This document shows, one piece after another, positions 15,772-23,596 of a stretch of DNA of 41,756 bases. Under the pieces are notes generated by a model, which was not told the DNA's origin, searched no databases, and saw only the letters and a list, made by a program, of their open reading frames with translations. Each line of letters opens with the position of its first letter. Position 1 is the stretch's first letter. Origin of the DNA: Pseudomonadota bacterium (lineage in GTDB: Bacteria > SZUA-182 > DTGQ01); assembly GCA_030625085.1 (NCBI GenBank), contig DAOURK010000026.1, forward strand, positions 1 to 41,756, in the 5' to 3' direction. The position numbers and the translations under genes were made by a program.

Positions 15772-16368
15772 ATGCAAATCAAAAAACCTTGTAAAGCCAT
15801 ATTCATGGACCGGGATGGGACCATCAGTGAAGAAGCCGGCTATATAAACCATGTAAACCGTTTTCAATTGCTGCCTAAAACAATAGAAGCCATTCGCCTA
15901 ATTAATCAAAGCAGTTTCAAAGCCATCGTTATTACCAACCAGGCGGGAGTGGCCCGTGGATATTTTCCGGAGGAATTAGTTCACAAGGTACATACAAAAA
16001 TGACTATGCTGCTGAATGAAGGCGATGCCTATCTTGACAAAATCTATTATTGCCCTCATCATCCCCAGGTAGGAACTGATAAATATCGAATAGACTGCAA
16101 TTGCCGCAAACCAAAACCCGGGATGTTGGAAAAGGCTGCTGAAGAATTTAATATAGACTTTTCTCAATCCTATATTATTGGTGATAAATACACTGAGATT
16201 GCCTTAGGGCATAAAGTAGGCTCAAAATCGATCCTTGTTTTAACCGGCTATGGTCGTGGTGAATTCGAACTTTTTAGCAGGCAATGGGAACATAAGCCTC
16301 ATTTTGTAGCCGAAGATCTTTTATCTGCTGTAAATTGGATATTGAAGCAAGAAGCGCAAGGGGAATAA
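15772..16368 (+). CDS. gmhB: D-glycero-beta-D-manno-heptose 1,7-bisphosphate 7-phosphatase GmhB
   Basis: This HAD-family phosphatase of about 198 residues has the catalytic DxD in FMDRDGT (D13, D15). It also shows VITNQAGVARGYF, the zinc-binding CPHHP...CNCRKPKPGM loop characteristic of GmhB, and IIGDKYTEI near the C-terminus. It removes the C7 phosphate in ADP-heptose synthesis. A TTG at 15763 would add three residues; I prefer the ATG at 15772 because the downstream sequence aligns with the usual N-terminus. It opens a seven-gene operon and overlaps rfaE1 in a TAATG junction. A histidinol-phosphatase relative is excluded by context and the zinc loop. Confidence 0.9.
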   Translation: MQIKKPCKAIFMDRDGTISEEAGYINHVNRFQLLPKTIEAIRLINQSSFKAIVITNQAGVARGYFPEELVHKVHTKMTMLLNEGDAYLDKIYYCPHHPQVGTDKYRIDCNCRKPKPGMLEKAAEEFNIDFSQSYIIGDKYTEIALGHKVGSKSILVLTGYGRGEFELFSRQWEHKPHFVAEDLLSAVNWILKQEAQGE

Positions 16369-17378
16369 TGCAGACGATAGGGCAACGTCTAAAAAATATC
16401 GTAACTCAATTCTCTTCTAAAAAAATCATGGTCTTAGGCGATTTGATTGCTGATGAATATATATTTACCCATTGCAATCGAGTTTCTCGTGAAGCGCCGG
16501 TTCTGATTTTACGATACGAGAATAAAAAAATAATCCTGGGAGGAGCGGCCAACGCAGTTCATAATATTAAAACCCTGGGAGCCCAGGTATGGCCGGTAGG
16601 GATAATTGGCAGGGATGAGATGGGATCATGTCTTTTAGCCCTGATGCAAGAGAAAAAAATCCCTACAGACTTCATTCATATTCAAGACAAAAACCCAACC
16701 ATTACCAAAACACGGGTATTGGCCGGGAGCCATCACACAACAAAACAGCAAGTAGTGCGTATTGACCGGGAACCCGATTATTTACCAAATAATGGTGCCG
16801 AAAAATTTATTATCAATGTGCTGGAAAAAAATATCGATACAATTGATGCCTTATTGATCTCCGATTATTGCTTAGGCGTTTGTTCCCCTCAAATAAAAGC
16901 AAAGATTAATCAATTAGCCGGCTGCACGAAAAAAATTATTACCGTGGATTCTCGGTATGAAGCCTTATCATATCAGGGGGTGACCGCCTTAACGCCTAAT
17001 GAGCCTGAAATTGAACAAGCCCTGCAACAAAGCATACGAAATGATGCGGATGTTAAGGCTTGCGGCCAATTGGCCCTTCAAAAAACAGGCTGCCACGGCA
17101 TTTTAATCACCCGTGGAAAAAAAGGAATGTTTGTTTTACAAAAAACAGGTGATTTCTCCTATATTCCAATTTATGGAGAGGATGAGGTAGCTGATGTTAC
17201 CGGAGCAGGCGATACAGTAATCAGTACATTCACTCTTGCTTTAACAGCAGGGGCAACTATGGATGAGGCGGCCAGATTGGCCAATTATGCCGGCGGGATT
17301 GTAGTTATGAAAAGCGGGACTGCTCCCGTGTATTGCAAAGAACTCTACGAAGCGGTAGACAGAGATAGTAAAGAATAA
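16368..17378 (+). CDS. rfaE1: D-glycero-beta-D-manno-heptose-7-phosphate kinase (HldE domain I, RfaE1)
   Basis: The PfkB/ribokinase-fold kinase of about 336 residues has the substrate-binding segment [10 protein letters not shown] and the C-terminal signature [11 protein letters not shown] with the catalytic aspartate in GAGD. It phosphorylates heptose 7-phosphate at C1. I place the start at the ATG overlapping the gmhB stop (TAATG) after AAGGGGA; an upstream TTG at 16335 would overlap gmhB more deeply. In enterobacteria this domain is fused to the adenylyltransferase as HldE; here the two are separate adjacent genes joined by another TAATG overlap. Confidence 0.92.
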   Translation: MQTIGQRLKNIVTQFSSKKIMVLGDLIADEYIFTHCNRVSREAPVLILRYENKKIILGGAANAVHNIKTLGAQVWPVGIIGRDEMGSCLLALMQEKKIPTDFIHIQDKNPTITKTRVLAGSHHTTKQQVVRIDREPDYLPNNGAEKFIINVLEKNIDTIDALLISDYCLGVCSPQIKAKINQLAGCTKKIITVDSRYEALSYQGVTALTPNEPEIEQALQQSIRNDADVKACGQLALQKTGCHGILITRGKKGMFVLQKTGDFSYIPIYGEDEVADVTGAGDTVISTFTLALTAGATMDEAARLANYAGGIVVMKSGTAPVYCKELYEAVDRDSKE

Positions 17379-17875
17379 TGAATAATCATCACCTTAATAA
17401 CAAACTAAAAACAAAAGAGGAATTAACCCTTCTGGTGAATCGATTTCGCAAAGGGGGAAAACGAATCGTTTTGGCCAATGGCTGTTTTGATCTCCTTCAT
17501 GTGGGGCATATCCGATATCTCATGGAAGCCAAAGAGATAGGAGACATTTTAATTGTAGGTCTGAATAGTGACCAATCTACTCGCACCTTGAAGGGCTCGG
17601 CCAGACCCATTTTTTCTCAAGAAGAGCGGGCGGAAATACTGGCCGCCTTAATTTGTATTGATTATATTACCATTTTTCATGAGCTTTCCGTTGAGGACTT
17701 GCTCTTGACTTTAAAACCGGATATTCACGCCAAGGGAACTGATTATACCACTGAGACTGTACCTGAAGCAGATGTTGTTCGCTCCTATGGCGGGAAAGTG
17801 GCTATTGTGGGTGATCCGAAAAATCACTCTTCTAAAGAAATTTTAAAAAATTTACAAAGGATGGATAAAAAATAG
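17378..17875 (+). CDS. rfaE2: D-beta-D-heptose 1-phosphate adenylyltransferase (HldE domain II, RfaE2)
   Basis: The 165-residue cytidylyltransferase-like protein has [16 protein letters not shown] (HxGH nucleotide-binding motif), [10 protein letters not shown] and the C-terminal HSSKEIL (the ISSTxI-type motif in altered form). It transfers AMP to heptose 1-phosphate, giving ADP-heptose. It starts inside the rfaE1 stop codon and is followed after 22 nt by a PHP hydrolase. With gmhB and rfaE1 it supplies three of the steps of ADP-heptose synthesis. No sedoheptulose-7-phosphate isomerase (gmhA) gene is in the window. Confidence 0.93.
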   Translation: MNNHHLNNKLKTKEELTLLVNRFRKGGKRIVLANGCFDLLHVGHIRYLMEAKEIGDILIVGLNSDQSTRTLKGSARPIFSQEERAEILAALICIDYITIFHELSVEDLLLTLKPDIHAKGTDYTTETVPEADVVRSYGGKVAIVGDPKNHSSKEILKNLQRMDKK

Positions 17876-17897
17876 TTTTGCCTCATAGTGCTGAGAA

Positions 17898-18635
17898 ATG
17901 AAAAAATTAAAAGCTGATTTTCACATTCATACGGCGGATGACCCTTATGACCGGATTCGTTACAGTTCCAGGCAGCTTATTGAAAGGGCCCAACACCGAG
18001 GATATGATGTACTGGCCATCACTAATCATAATGCAGTAACCTATAATGCTGAATTGGTGGAATATGCTCATCAGCATGGTATTTTACTTATACCCGGTGT
18101 AGAGGCCACTATCGAAAGAAAGCATGTTTTACTATTCAATATTGATTATTCAAAAGAGCGGATTAACACCTTTGCTGATCTGAGAAAAGCAAAAACTGAA
18201 GATAGTCTGGTTATTGCTCCTCACCCCTATTTCCCAAGTCCCTTGGCTCTTCAAGGCAAATTGAAAGAAAATTTGGATCTTTTTGACGCTATAGAATATT
18301 GCCATTTTTATTTTTCCTGGCTCAATTTTAACAAACGAGGTGTTCAATTGGCCCATCTATATGATATCCCCTTAATAGGGACCTCAGATGCACATTTTTG
18401 GTGGCAATTCCACACTACATACTCCCTTATAGAGGGAGAAAAGACAATCAGCGGTGTCATTCAAGCCATTAAACAGGGAATGGTGACTGTAGTTTCTTCG
18501 CCTCTTTCCATCTTTACTTTGTGGAAAATGGGTATGAAACTGCCGCTTCATCTAATGGCAGACTTGATAGCTTATTCCGGGATTTTAGGGAGCCGGTGGG
18601 CTGAAATAAAAGCTCGAAAATATAATAAATTATGA
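17898..18635 (+). CDS. PHP-domain metallohydrolase
   Basis: The 245-residue PHP-superfamily protein has the metal-binding motifs DFHIHT at the N-terminus, AITNHNAVTYN, PGVEATI, IAPHPYFP and TSDAHFWWQ. It overlaps the following glycosyltransferase gene by 4 nt (ATGA). PHP proteins hydrolyse phosphoesters or phosphomonoesters; the substrate cannot be told from sequence. Its place between ADP-heptose and heptosyltransferase genes suggests a lipid-linked or sugar phosphate in envelope synthesis, which is inference. The length is too short for a polymerase-type PHP. Confidence 0.8.
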   Translation: MKKLKADFHIHTADDPYDRIRYSSRQLIERAQHRGYDVLAITNHNAVTYNAELVEYAHQHGILLIPGVEATIERKHVLLFNIDYSKERINTFADLRKAKTEDSLVIAPHPYFPSPLALQGKLKENLDLFDAIEYCHFYFSWLNFNKRGVQLAHLYDIPLIGTSDAHFWWQFHTTYSLIEGEKTISGVIQAIKQGMVTVVSSPLSIFTLWKMGMKLPLHLMADLIAYSGILGSRWAEIKARKYNKL

Positions 18636-19702
18636 AGGAATATCAGAACATTGCCATTGTAAAGCTCAGCGCTATTGGAGACATAGTCCATGCCCTACCG
18701 GTAGCTTCCGCCTTACGCAAACGATATCCAAAATCGCACCTGACCTGGATTGTTGAGGGCAAAGGCAGGGAAATTGTGGATGGCGACCCTGACCTTGATG
18801 AGATTATTGTTTTTGAAAAGGCTCGCTGGTTAAAAGAATTCCCCTACCCCCACCGAACCATCCCGGTTCTTTGGGATATCATCCGCTTTGCCCGACGTTT
18901 ACATAAAGCTAACTTTGATCTGGTCATTGATCTACAAGGATTAATCAAAAGCGGTATATTAACCTGGTTAACCGGAGGCAATACACGAATCGGCTTTTCT
19001 GCTGATTACTGCCGTGAATCGGTCAATACCCGGTTTACCAACCTTCATGTCACCCCACCCCAAGAAGACGTCCACATTATTGATCAGTGTTTGAGTCTTG
19101 TTCGAGGATTGGAAACCGATACAGAAAATAAGCAATTCAAAATTCATGTTCCTGAAAAAGAGCAAGAATATATAGAAAAATTTTTAGAAAAAAATGGAGT
19201 AGCAATAGACAAATTCTTGCTGATAATTAATCCGGGAGCAGGTTGGGATACCAAACAATGGGGAGTTGAAAATTACGCCCAATTAGCTGACCGGCTTATT
19301 GGTGATCTGGGCCTTGAGGTTATTTTCTTATGGGGACCCTCTGAGCTGGACTTGGTAAAATCCATTCAAAAAAAGATGCAGCAGCAGGCGTTGCGGGCTT
19401 GCCCCACCACCTTGAAACAATCTATGGCCTTAATGCAACGTGCCCAGCTTTTTGTATCCGGTGACACCGGCCCATTGCATATAGCAGCCGCCTTAAATAT
19501 CCCCTGTGTCGGTATTTATGGGCCCTCTTCACCGGAGAGAAACGGTCCCTATGGAAAAATGCACAGGGTAGTGCAAACCGATATTTCTTGTCGGAACTGC
19601 TTTCGTAGATTCTGCAGCAGTAAAGAATGCATGAAATCAATCCCGGTCAACAAAGTAATAGAGACAATCCGGAATATGATAAAGGGAGGTTATAGCTCAT
19701 GA
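18632..19702 (+). CDS. Glycosyltransferase family 9 (ADP-heptose:LPS heptosyltransferase)
   Basis: The 356-residue GT9 enzyme begins IAIVKLSAIGDIVHALPV, the classic N-terminus of WaaC/WaaF. It has DLQGLIKSG near residue 105-113, NPGAGWDTKQW for the nucleotide-sugar side, and SGDTGPLHIAAALNIPCVGIYGPSSPERNGPYG. It probably transfers heptose from ADP-heptose to the LPS inner core at the cytoplasmic face of the membrane. The SAIGDIVHALP start is closer to heptosyltransferase I (WaaC), but I leave the symbol blank. A cysteine-rich tail (CRNCFRRFC) is seen in many GT9 proteins of anaerobes. It overlaps its neighbours by 4 nt on both sides. Confidence 0.88.
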   Translation: MKEYQNIAIVKLSAIGDIVHALPVASALRKRYPKSHLTWIVEGKGREIVDGDPDLDEIIVFEKARWLKEFPYPHRTIPVLWDIIRFARRLHKANFDLVIDLQGLIKSGILTWLTGGNTRIGFSADYCRESVNTRFTNLHVTPPQEDVHIIDQCLSLVRGLETDTENKQFKIHVPEKEQEYIEKFLEKNGVAIDKFLLIINPGAGWDTKQWGVENYAQLADRLIGDLGLEVIFLWGPSELDLVKSIQKKMQQQALRACPTTLKQSMALMQRAQLFVSGDTGPLHIAAALNIPCVGIYGPSSPERNGPYGKMHRVVQTDISCRNCFRRFCSSKECMKSIPVNKVIETIRNMIKGGYSS

Positions 19703-20640
19703 AATGTTTAGTTACCGGAGCCGCCGGTTTCATTGGTTCTCATTTATCGGAGGAATTAGTTCGACTCGGTCACAACGTAACGGGTATCGACTGTTTTATT
19801 GACTATTATCCCCGCGTATTTAAAGAGGATAATCTTAAGGGCCTTCGAAAGAATAATCAATTTACCTTTTTGGAACAGTCTATCTTAAAAGCAGATTTAG
19901 AGAAATTGTTGAAGGGAATAGATTTTGTTTTTCATCTTGCCGCCCAGGCCGGTGTTCGGGCCAGTTGGGGAAAAGACTTCCAGATTTACACGGAAAATAA
20001 TATTCGCGGCACGCAGCGATTGCTGGAAGCCTGCAAAGCTGTAAAGCTGAAAAAATTTGTCTATGCTTCTTCATCCTCGGTCTATGGGGATACTGAATCT
20101 CTACCCATGAAGGAAACCGATTACCTGCAACCGATTTCTCCCTATGGTGTATCCAAATTAGCAGCCGAGCATCTGGCCTATCTGTATTGGAAAAATTTTC
20201 AGGTCCCAACCATATCCCTGCGCTATTTTACTGTTTTTGGCCCCCGCCAAAGGCCGGATATGGCTTTTTATAAATTTGGCTTGGCTGCCTTTACCAATAC
20301 TCCTATTGAAATATATGGCTCCGGAGAGCAAACACGGGATTTTACGTTTATTTCCGATATTATCAAAGCCCATATATTAGCTGCCGAAAGTTCTGTAGAA
20401 GGAGAGATTTTTAACATCGGAGGTGGAAACAGAATTTGTCTGTCCGAAGTTATACCCATTATTGAGGAGATTTCCGGCAAAAAAATCTCTGTTCAGCATA
20501 AGCCAACGCAAAAAGGGGATGCCAAACATACCTATGCTGACATTAGTAAAGCACGTAAGTTATTATCTTATAACCCAAAAGTTTCCATCCGGGAAGGATT
20601 GGAAAAAGAACTAAACTGGATAAAAAATTTCAGGCTTTGA
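19699..20640 (+). CDS. NAD-dependent sugar-nucleotide epimerase/dehydratase
   Basis: The 313-residue extended short-chain dehydrogenase has the Rossmann glycine motif TGAAGFIGS (6-14) and the serine-rich active-site strand YASSSSVYG. The catalytic pair is Y149 and K153 in SPYGVSKLAAEH; FTVFGPRQRPDM and TRDFTFISD follow. It resembles UDP-glucose/UDP-glucuronate 4-epimerases. The family also contains the ADP-heptose 6-epimerase HldD. The operon otherwise lacks HldD, so either role is possible. AAAGGGAGG precedes the ATG, which overlaps the GT9 stop. Confidence 0.85.
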   Translation: MKCLVTGAAGFIGSHLSEELVRLGHNVTGIDCFIDYYPRVFKEDNLKGLRKNNQFTFLEQSILKADLEKLLKGIDFVFHLAAQAGVRASWGKDFQIYTENNIRGTQRLLEACKAVKLKKFVYASSSSVYGDTESLPMKETDYLQPISPYGVSKLAAEHLAYLYWKNFQVPTISLRYFTVFGPRQRPDMAFYKFGLAAFTNTPIEIYGSGEQTRDFTFISDIIKAHILAAESSVEGEIFNIGGGNRICLSEVIPIIEEISGKKISVQHKPTQKGDAKHTYADISKARKLLSYNPKVSIREGLEKELNWIKNFRL

Positions 20641-20653
20641 AAGGGGGAAGAAA

Positions 20654-20827
20654 ATGTCAATCAGTAAAGAATTACTGGATATTTTAGTTTGTCCAAAATG
20701 TAAGGGTGATATCAAATTAACTAAAGAAGAAGACGGCTTTATTTGTGAGCACTGCAAATTAAAGTACCCCATCCGGGACGATATACCTGTTATGCTTATC
20801 GATGAAGCTATTAAATTAGAGGATTAA
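20654..20827 (+). CDS. Trm112-like zinc-ribbon protein (YcaR type)
   Basis: This 57-residue frame has an AAGGGGGAAG ribosome binding site. The sequence MSISKELLDILVCPKCKGDI has C13 and C16, and C31 and C34 follow in ICEHC, then YPIRDDIPVMLIDEA. This is the pattern of the Trm112/YcaR family, small proteins that act as methyltransferase partners in eukaryotes and archaea and commonly sit in LPS operons in bacteria. It is the last gene of the heptose operon. Its final 35 bases are duplicated 73 bp downstream. Confidence 0.9.
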   Translation: MSISKELLDILVCPKCKGDIKLTKEEDGFICEHCKLKYPIRDDIPVMLIDEAIKLED

Positions 20828-20864
20828 CCTACCGGTGATGGATTCTATTACCGCCTGAAGGGAG

Positions 20865-20899
20865 ATGCTTATCGATGAAGCTATTAAACTAGAGGACTA
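20865..20899 (+). repeat. Partial duplication of the Trm112 gene 3' end
   Basis: The 35 bases from ATGCTTATCGATGAAGC to AGAGGACTA match 20792-20826, with two visible substitutions, at a 73-bp offset. The copy lacks its own start context and lies between the gene and the operon terminator. A replication slippage or recombination product is likely. Confidence 0.8.
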
Positions 20900-20910
20900 C
20901 CCCATCAAAT

Positions 20911-20969
20911 AAAAAGACACGGATTATCACTGACCTTTCAATCTGTCAGTTGCCAATCCGTGTCTTTTT
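20911..20969. terminator. Bidirectional intrinsic terminator
   Basis: AAAAAGACACGGATT (from 20911) pairs perfectly with AATCCGTGTCTTTTT (ending 20969), with A and T tracts on either side. It ends the plus-strand heptose operon and also serves the convergent minus-strand regulator gene that stops at 21009. Confidence 0.9.
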
Positions 20970-21008
20970 ATTCACCATGTATTTGGTAATAATCGATTAT
21001 TTCCTAAG

Positions 21009-21938
21009 CTATTCTCGAGTAACCACCCACAAGGTGTTGGATTCACGATTTTCAGGATTTTTCCACAAATGTGGGATAATAGCCTCAAAGAAAATGGAGT
21101 CGCCCTCACTAAGCCTTATTTTTTCAGTCCCCATGTCTATTTCAACAAAACCGGAAAGAACATAACCGAATTTATAGCCATCATGGGTAATATATTCGTC
21201 AAAGGATTTTTGATTTGCTCCCAGAGAAGAGATAAAAATTTCATTCTTGGACGTTCTTCCATGCTTTATCAAATATTCCAGCGCATTATCTGTATTTTCA
21301 AACTGAAGTTTCTCTCTTTCACCTTTTCGGGTAATGGCCCATTTCTTATGTTTTTCAATTTCGAAAAACTCAATAGGATGCACACTCAAAGCCATAGCAA
21401 TCTTATTGATGGTGGTGATTGAAGGGGAAATTTTTCCATTTTCAATCATGGAGATCGAACTTTCAGTCAAGCCGGATCGAGCACTGAGCTGCTTAATCTT
21501 AATACCCATTTCCTTTCGGATAGCTTTTATCTTTTCTCCCAATTTGTTCAAAATATTATTCTTGACTTCCAGATTAACATTATTACGAATAATGTCGAGC
21601 AATTCTTCATTTTTAAAAGGTTTTTTCAGGTAATCGATAGCACCATTTTTCATGGTGGATATCGCCGATTCTACTGATGGATATCCCGTTATGATAATTA
21701 CTTGAGAATGAGGCGATACCTTTTTAATATCGGTTATTCCTTGGCTGCCGTCGACGTCAGGAAGCTTTAAGTCTAATAAAATAATATCAAAGATATCATT
21801 TTTTAATTTGTAAAGGGAGTCACTAATATTCGTCACCGAAGATACCTTGTAACCATCCTTTACTAAAAGTTCCACAATGAACTGGCTTAAGTCCTGATCG
21901 TCATCGACTACCAATACATTTGCTTTATCAAATATCAT
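21009..21938 (-). CDS. Receiver-XRE HTH-cupin regulator
   Basis: The 309-residue protein joins three domains. Residues 7-118 form a receiver domain with the acidic cluster VDDDQD, phospho-acceptor D56 in ILLDLKLPD, the threonine of IIITGYP and the lysine of DYLKKPF. Residues 130-187 are an XRE-type helix-turn-helix (IKAIRKEMGIKIKQLSARSG, then SSISMIENGKISPSITTINKIA). Residues 235-305 are a cupin-2 small-molecule-binding domain (DGYKFGYVLSGFVEIDMG...LSEGDSIFFEAIIPHLWKN). XRE-cupin regulators are common, but coupling to a receiver is unusual. It would integrate phosphorylation and ligand binding at one DNA-binding protein. The input kinase is unknown. It shares no operon with other genes. Confidence 0.88.
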   Translation of the reverse strand: MIFDKANVLVVDDDQDLSQFIVELLVKDGYKVSSVTNISDSLYKLKNDIFDIILLDLKLPDVDGSQGITDIKKVSPHSQVIIITGYPSVESAISTMKNGAIDYLKKPFKNEELLDIIRNNVNLEVKNNILNKLGEKIKAIRKEMGIKIKQLSARSGLTESSISMIENGKISPSITTINKIAMALSVHPIEFFEIEKHKKWAITRKGEREKLQFENTDNALEYLIKHGRTSKNEIFISSLGANQKSFDEYITHDGYKFGYVLSGFVEIDMGTEKIRLSEGDSIFFEAIIPHLWKNPENRESNTLWVVTRE

Positions 21939-22462
21939 CTTTTTCTCCTTTGCCTTTAATTATTTGATTCTATTAAATTAATAAAACTCTTTATAATATC
22001 TAAGTTGATTATACCATATCGTTATTTTTTTTCAATACCCTTTTTAATATATTATAAATTATATTTACTTTGCAGGTCTTAAAGCGATTTGTTGTATTTT
22101 ATTCTCAGGATAAGCATATCCGAAAAAAATAAGCCATCTCATTGAATTTTAATGTTTTTATCTTAACAAAAAATTTCGATTAAACATGGATTTTTATTAC
22201 GATAATTGGGGTTAAAATAAAAAAAAATATTATTTTTTTAGGAATTTTTCTAGAATATATTTTTAGAAAATACCAGAATAGATAGATTCGTAAAAAGTCG
22301 TTTTTAGCAAATTTGGGTTACATAAATTAAACAAGTTATGTTGTACATATATTCCCATTTTGGACTTTTTACAAGACCATCAGAATAGATAATTATAAAA
22401 TATGATAAGAAAAGAAAAATTTTATGCTAAAAGATGGGGGGCTTCATTCAGGCACTATCCAG
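21939..22462. other. AT-rich intergenic region with MITE copy 3
   Basis: Apart from the MITE at 22281-22381, this 524-bp gap is extremely AT-rich and has no recognisable gene. It contains the promoter region of the receiver-XRE-cupin gene, but no clear -10/-35 or sigma-54 element is visible. It also contains the 3' flank of the heptad-repeat gene. Confidence 0.4.
22281..22381 (+). mobile_element. MITE-family element, copy 3 (101 bp)
   Basis: It runs from GATAGATTCGTAAAAAGTC to GACTTTTTACAAGACCATC, flanked by perfect 6-bp direct repeats AGAATA (22275-22280 and 22382-22387). The match extends to 10 bp with the following GATA. The core TTGGGTTACATAAATTAAAC is shared with copy 4 in the same orientation and with copy 2 in reverse. 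No coding capacity. Confidence 0.85.
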
Positions 22463-23170
22463 CTAAATAATCGGCAAAAGTGAAAGCCCTAAGGCATTGA
22501 TAAAACTTTGCTCCGGAGCGAGATCTTGTTGCCAGGCAGTATAAAAAAGTTCCGGTAACTGAGGACTAAAAGAATAAAGCATGTATGAGGATAAAGGAAC
22601 AGTGCGCTCCGGGATATTGGTTGTAAAATAGTCTTGATCCAATAAAGTATAGTAAAAGGGATTCGCAAAATATGGATTAACATTAATCGTTTGATCTTGA
22701 TCGAGCATGGAATTCCAAATATAGTTAAATGGTGAGGGGTAAAAACTATATAAGCCTTGTAAGGAACTGGGATCATATGTTCGCAATTCTGTTGGACTAT
22801 AAAGAATGTCAAGCGAAAGCGCAACATCATTCGAAGTAATCGACGGATCAAATTGACCATATGAAGCAATTGGGAGTGAGGTGTCATAATAGTACTGCCC
22901 CAAATCAAGAGGGGCTAATGAATTATAATAAGGATTGCCTAATCCCCCCAGATAAGAAAGGGATAGCAAAGGATTTGTTGCTCCCAGCAAAGGGTTTGTT
23001 AATCCCAATAAAGGATTTGTTAATCCCAATAAAGGGTTTGTTAATCCCAGCAAAGGGTTTGTTAATCCCAAAAAGGGAGAAAATTGGGCTGCTGTTGGAG
23101 CAGGATACAACCCATACAATAAAAGAGAAAAAATAGCGAGCCACATAAATACATTTTTTATTTTTTTCAT
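22463..23170 (-). CDS. Secreted protein with LGLTNPL heptad repeats
   Basis: The product is about 235 residues. The signal peptide MKKIKNVFMWLAIFSLLLYG ends near AAQ. Five tandem seven-residue units follow (LGLTNPL, the last LGATNPL, at about 32-66). The remainder is rich in Tyr, Pro, Ser, Asp and Leu and has no motif I recognise. I chose the ATG at 23170 because it gives a standard signal peptide with a purine-rich GAGAG just upstream; an in-frame TTG at 23179 is the longer option. A sigma-54-like element lies 55 bp upstream. The heptads may form a short beta or left-handed helical repeat at the cell surface. It is unlike the neighbouring regulators in composition. Confidence 0.75.
   Translation of the reverse strand: MKKIKNVFMWLAIFSLLLYGLYPAPTAAQFSPFLGLTNPLLGLTNPLLGLTNPLLGLTNPLLGATNPLLSLSYLGGLGNPYYNSLAPLDLGQYYYDTSLPIASYGQFDPSITSNDVALSLDILYSPTELRTYDPSSLQGLYSFYPSPFNYIWNSMLDQDQTINVNPYFANPFYYTLLDQDYFTTNIPERTVPLSSYMLYSFSPQLPELFYTAWQQDLAPEQSFINALGLSLLPII
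22968..23072 (-). repeat. Five tandem 21-bp repeats
   Basis: Five consecutive 21-bp units (consensus AAAGGGTTTGTTAATCCCARY on the plus strand) encode the LGLTNPL heptads on the minus strand. The units differ from each other at only a few positions, so the array probably expanded recently and may vary in copy number between strains. Confidence 0.9.
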
Positions 23171-23224
23171 ATCTCTCAACCCTACCCTCTGTAACCATAA
23201 ATTTTTTAAGTTAAAATTTTAATT

Positions 23225-23240
23225 TGCAATATTTATTCCA
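23225..23240 (-). promoter_or_regulatory. Sigma-54-like -24/-12 element for the heptad-repeat gene
   Basis: Read on the minus strand, TGGAAT-N5-TTGCA has a perfect -12 half, GG at -24 and the required 10-nt GG-GC spacing. It is 55 bp from the chosen ATG. Its closest match is the element upstream of the metallopeptidase gene (41147-41162). The -24 half deviates from TGGCAC at three positions. Confidence 0.45.
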
Positions 23241-23345
23241 GGCTACAACAAAATTAATATTTACATATATTATACATTATTTTTATTAAACCATCAATCT
23301 AATAAATTTAGCAATTTTTTTTATGGGCTCTATTCGAATAAAAGT

Positions 23346-23361
23346 TGGCAAGATATTCGCA
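23346..23361 (+). promoter_or_regulatory. Possible sigma-54-like element upstream of the hybrid kinase gene
   Basis: TGGCAA-N5-TCGCA keeps the GG-N10-GC spacing but has C in place of T in the -12 TTGC. It is about 235 bp before the kinase start and points toward it. The 23171-23596 gap otherwise shows no gene. Confidence 0.3.
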
Positions 23362-23596
23362 AGTAATATATAACGTATGATTTCAAAATTTCACGACTAC
23401 TGTTATTGTGTATTTGTTCAGACCTCCTATTGAACCACAAAGGCACAAATAGCACTAAGGATTATTTAGCCACCATTTACAAATTTTATATATTTTGTTA
23501 TATTCAATATAACTGATAGAAAATATGTACCTAATATTCCCTATACTAAATACTAACTGCCGGTTGCATATTAAAACAAAATGAAGAGAAAATTTT

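Noticed and set aside
22968-23072. CRISPR array
   Set aside because: The 21-bp units are contiguous with no spacers and encode protein heptads; the same applies to the 48-bp units at 38540-38712. No cas gene is present.
22861-23136. Plus-strand frame with KGLLIPIK repeats
   Set aside because: It is the antisense reading of the 21-bp array inside the secreted heptad-repeat gene, without translation signals.
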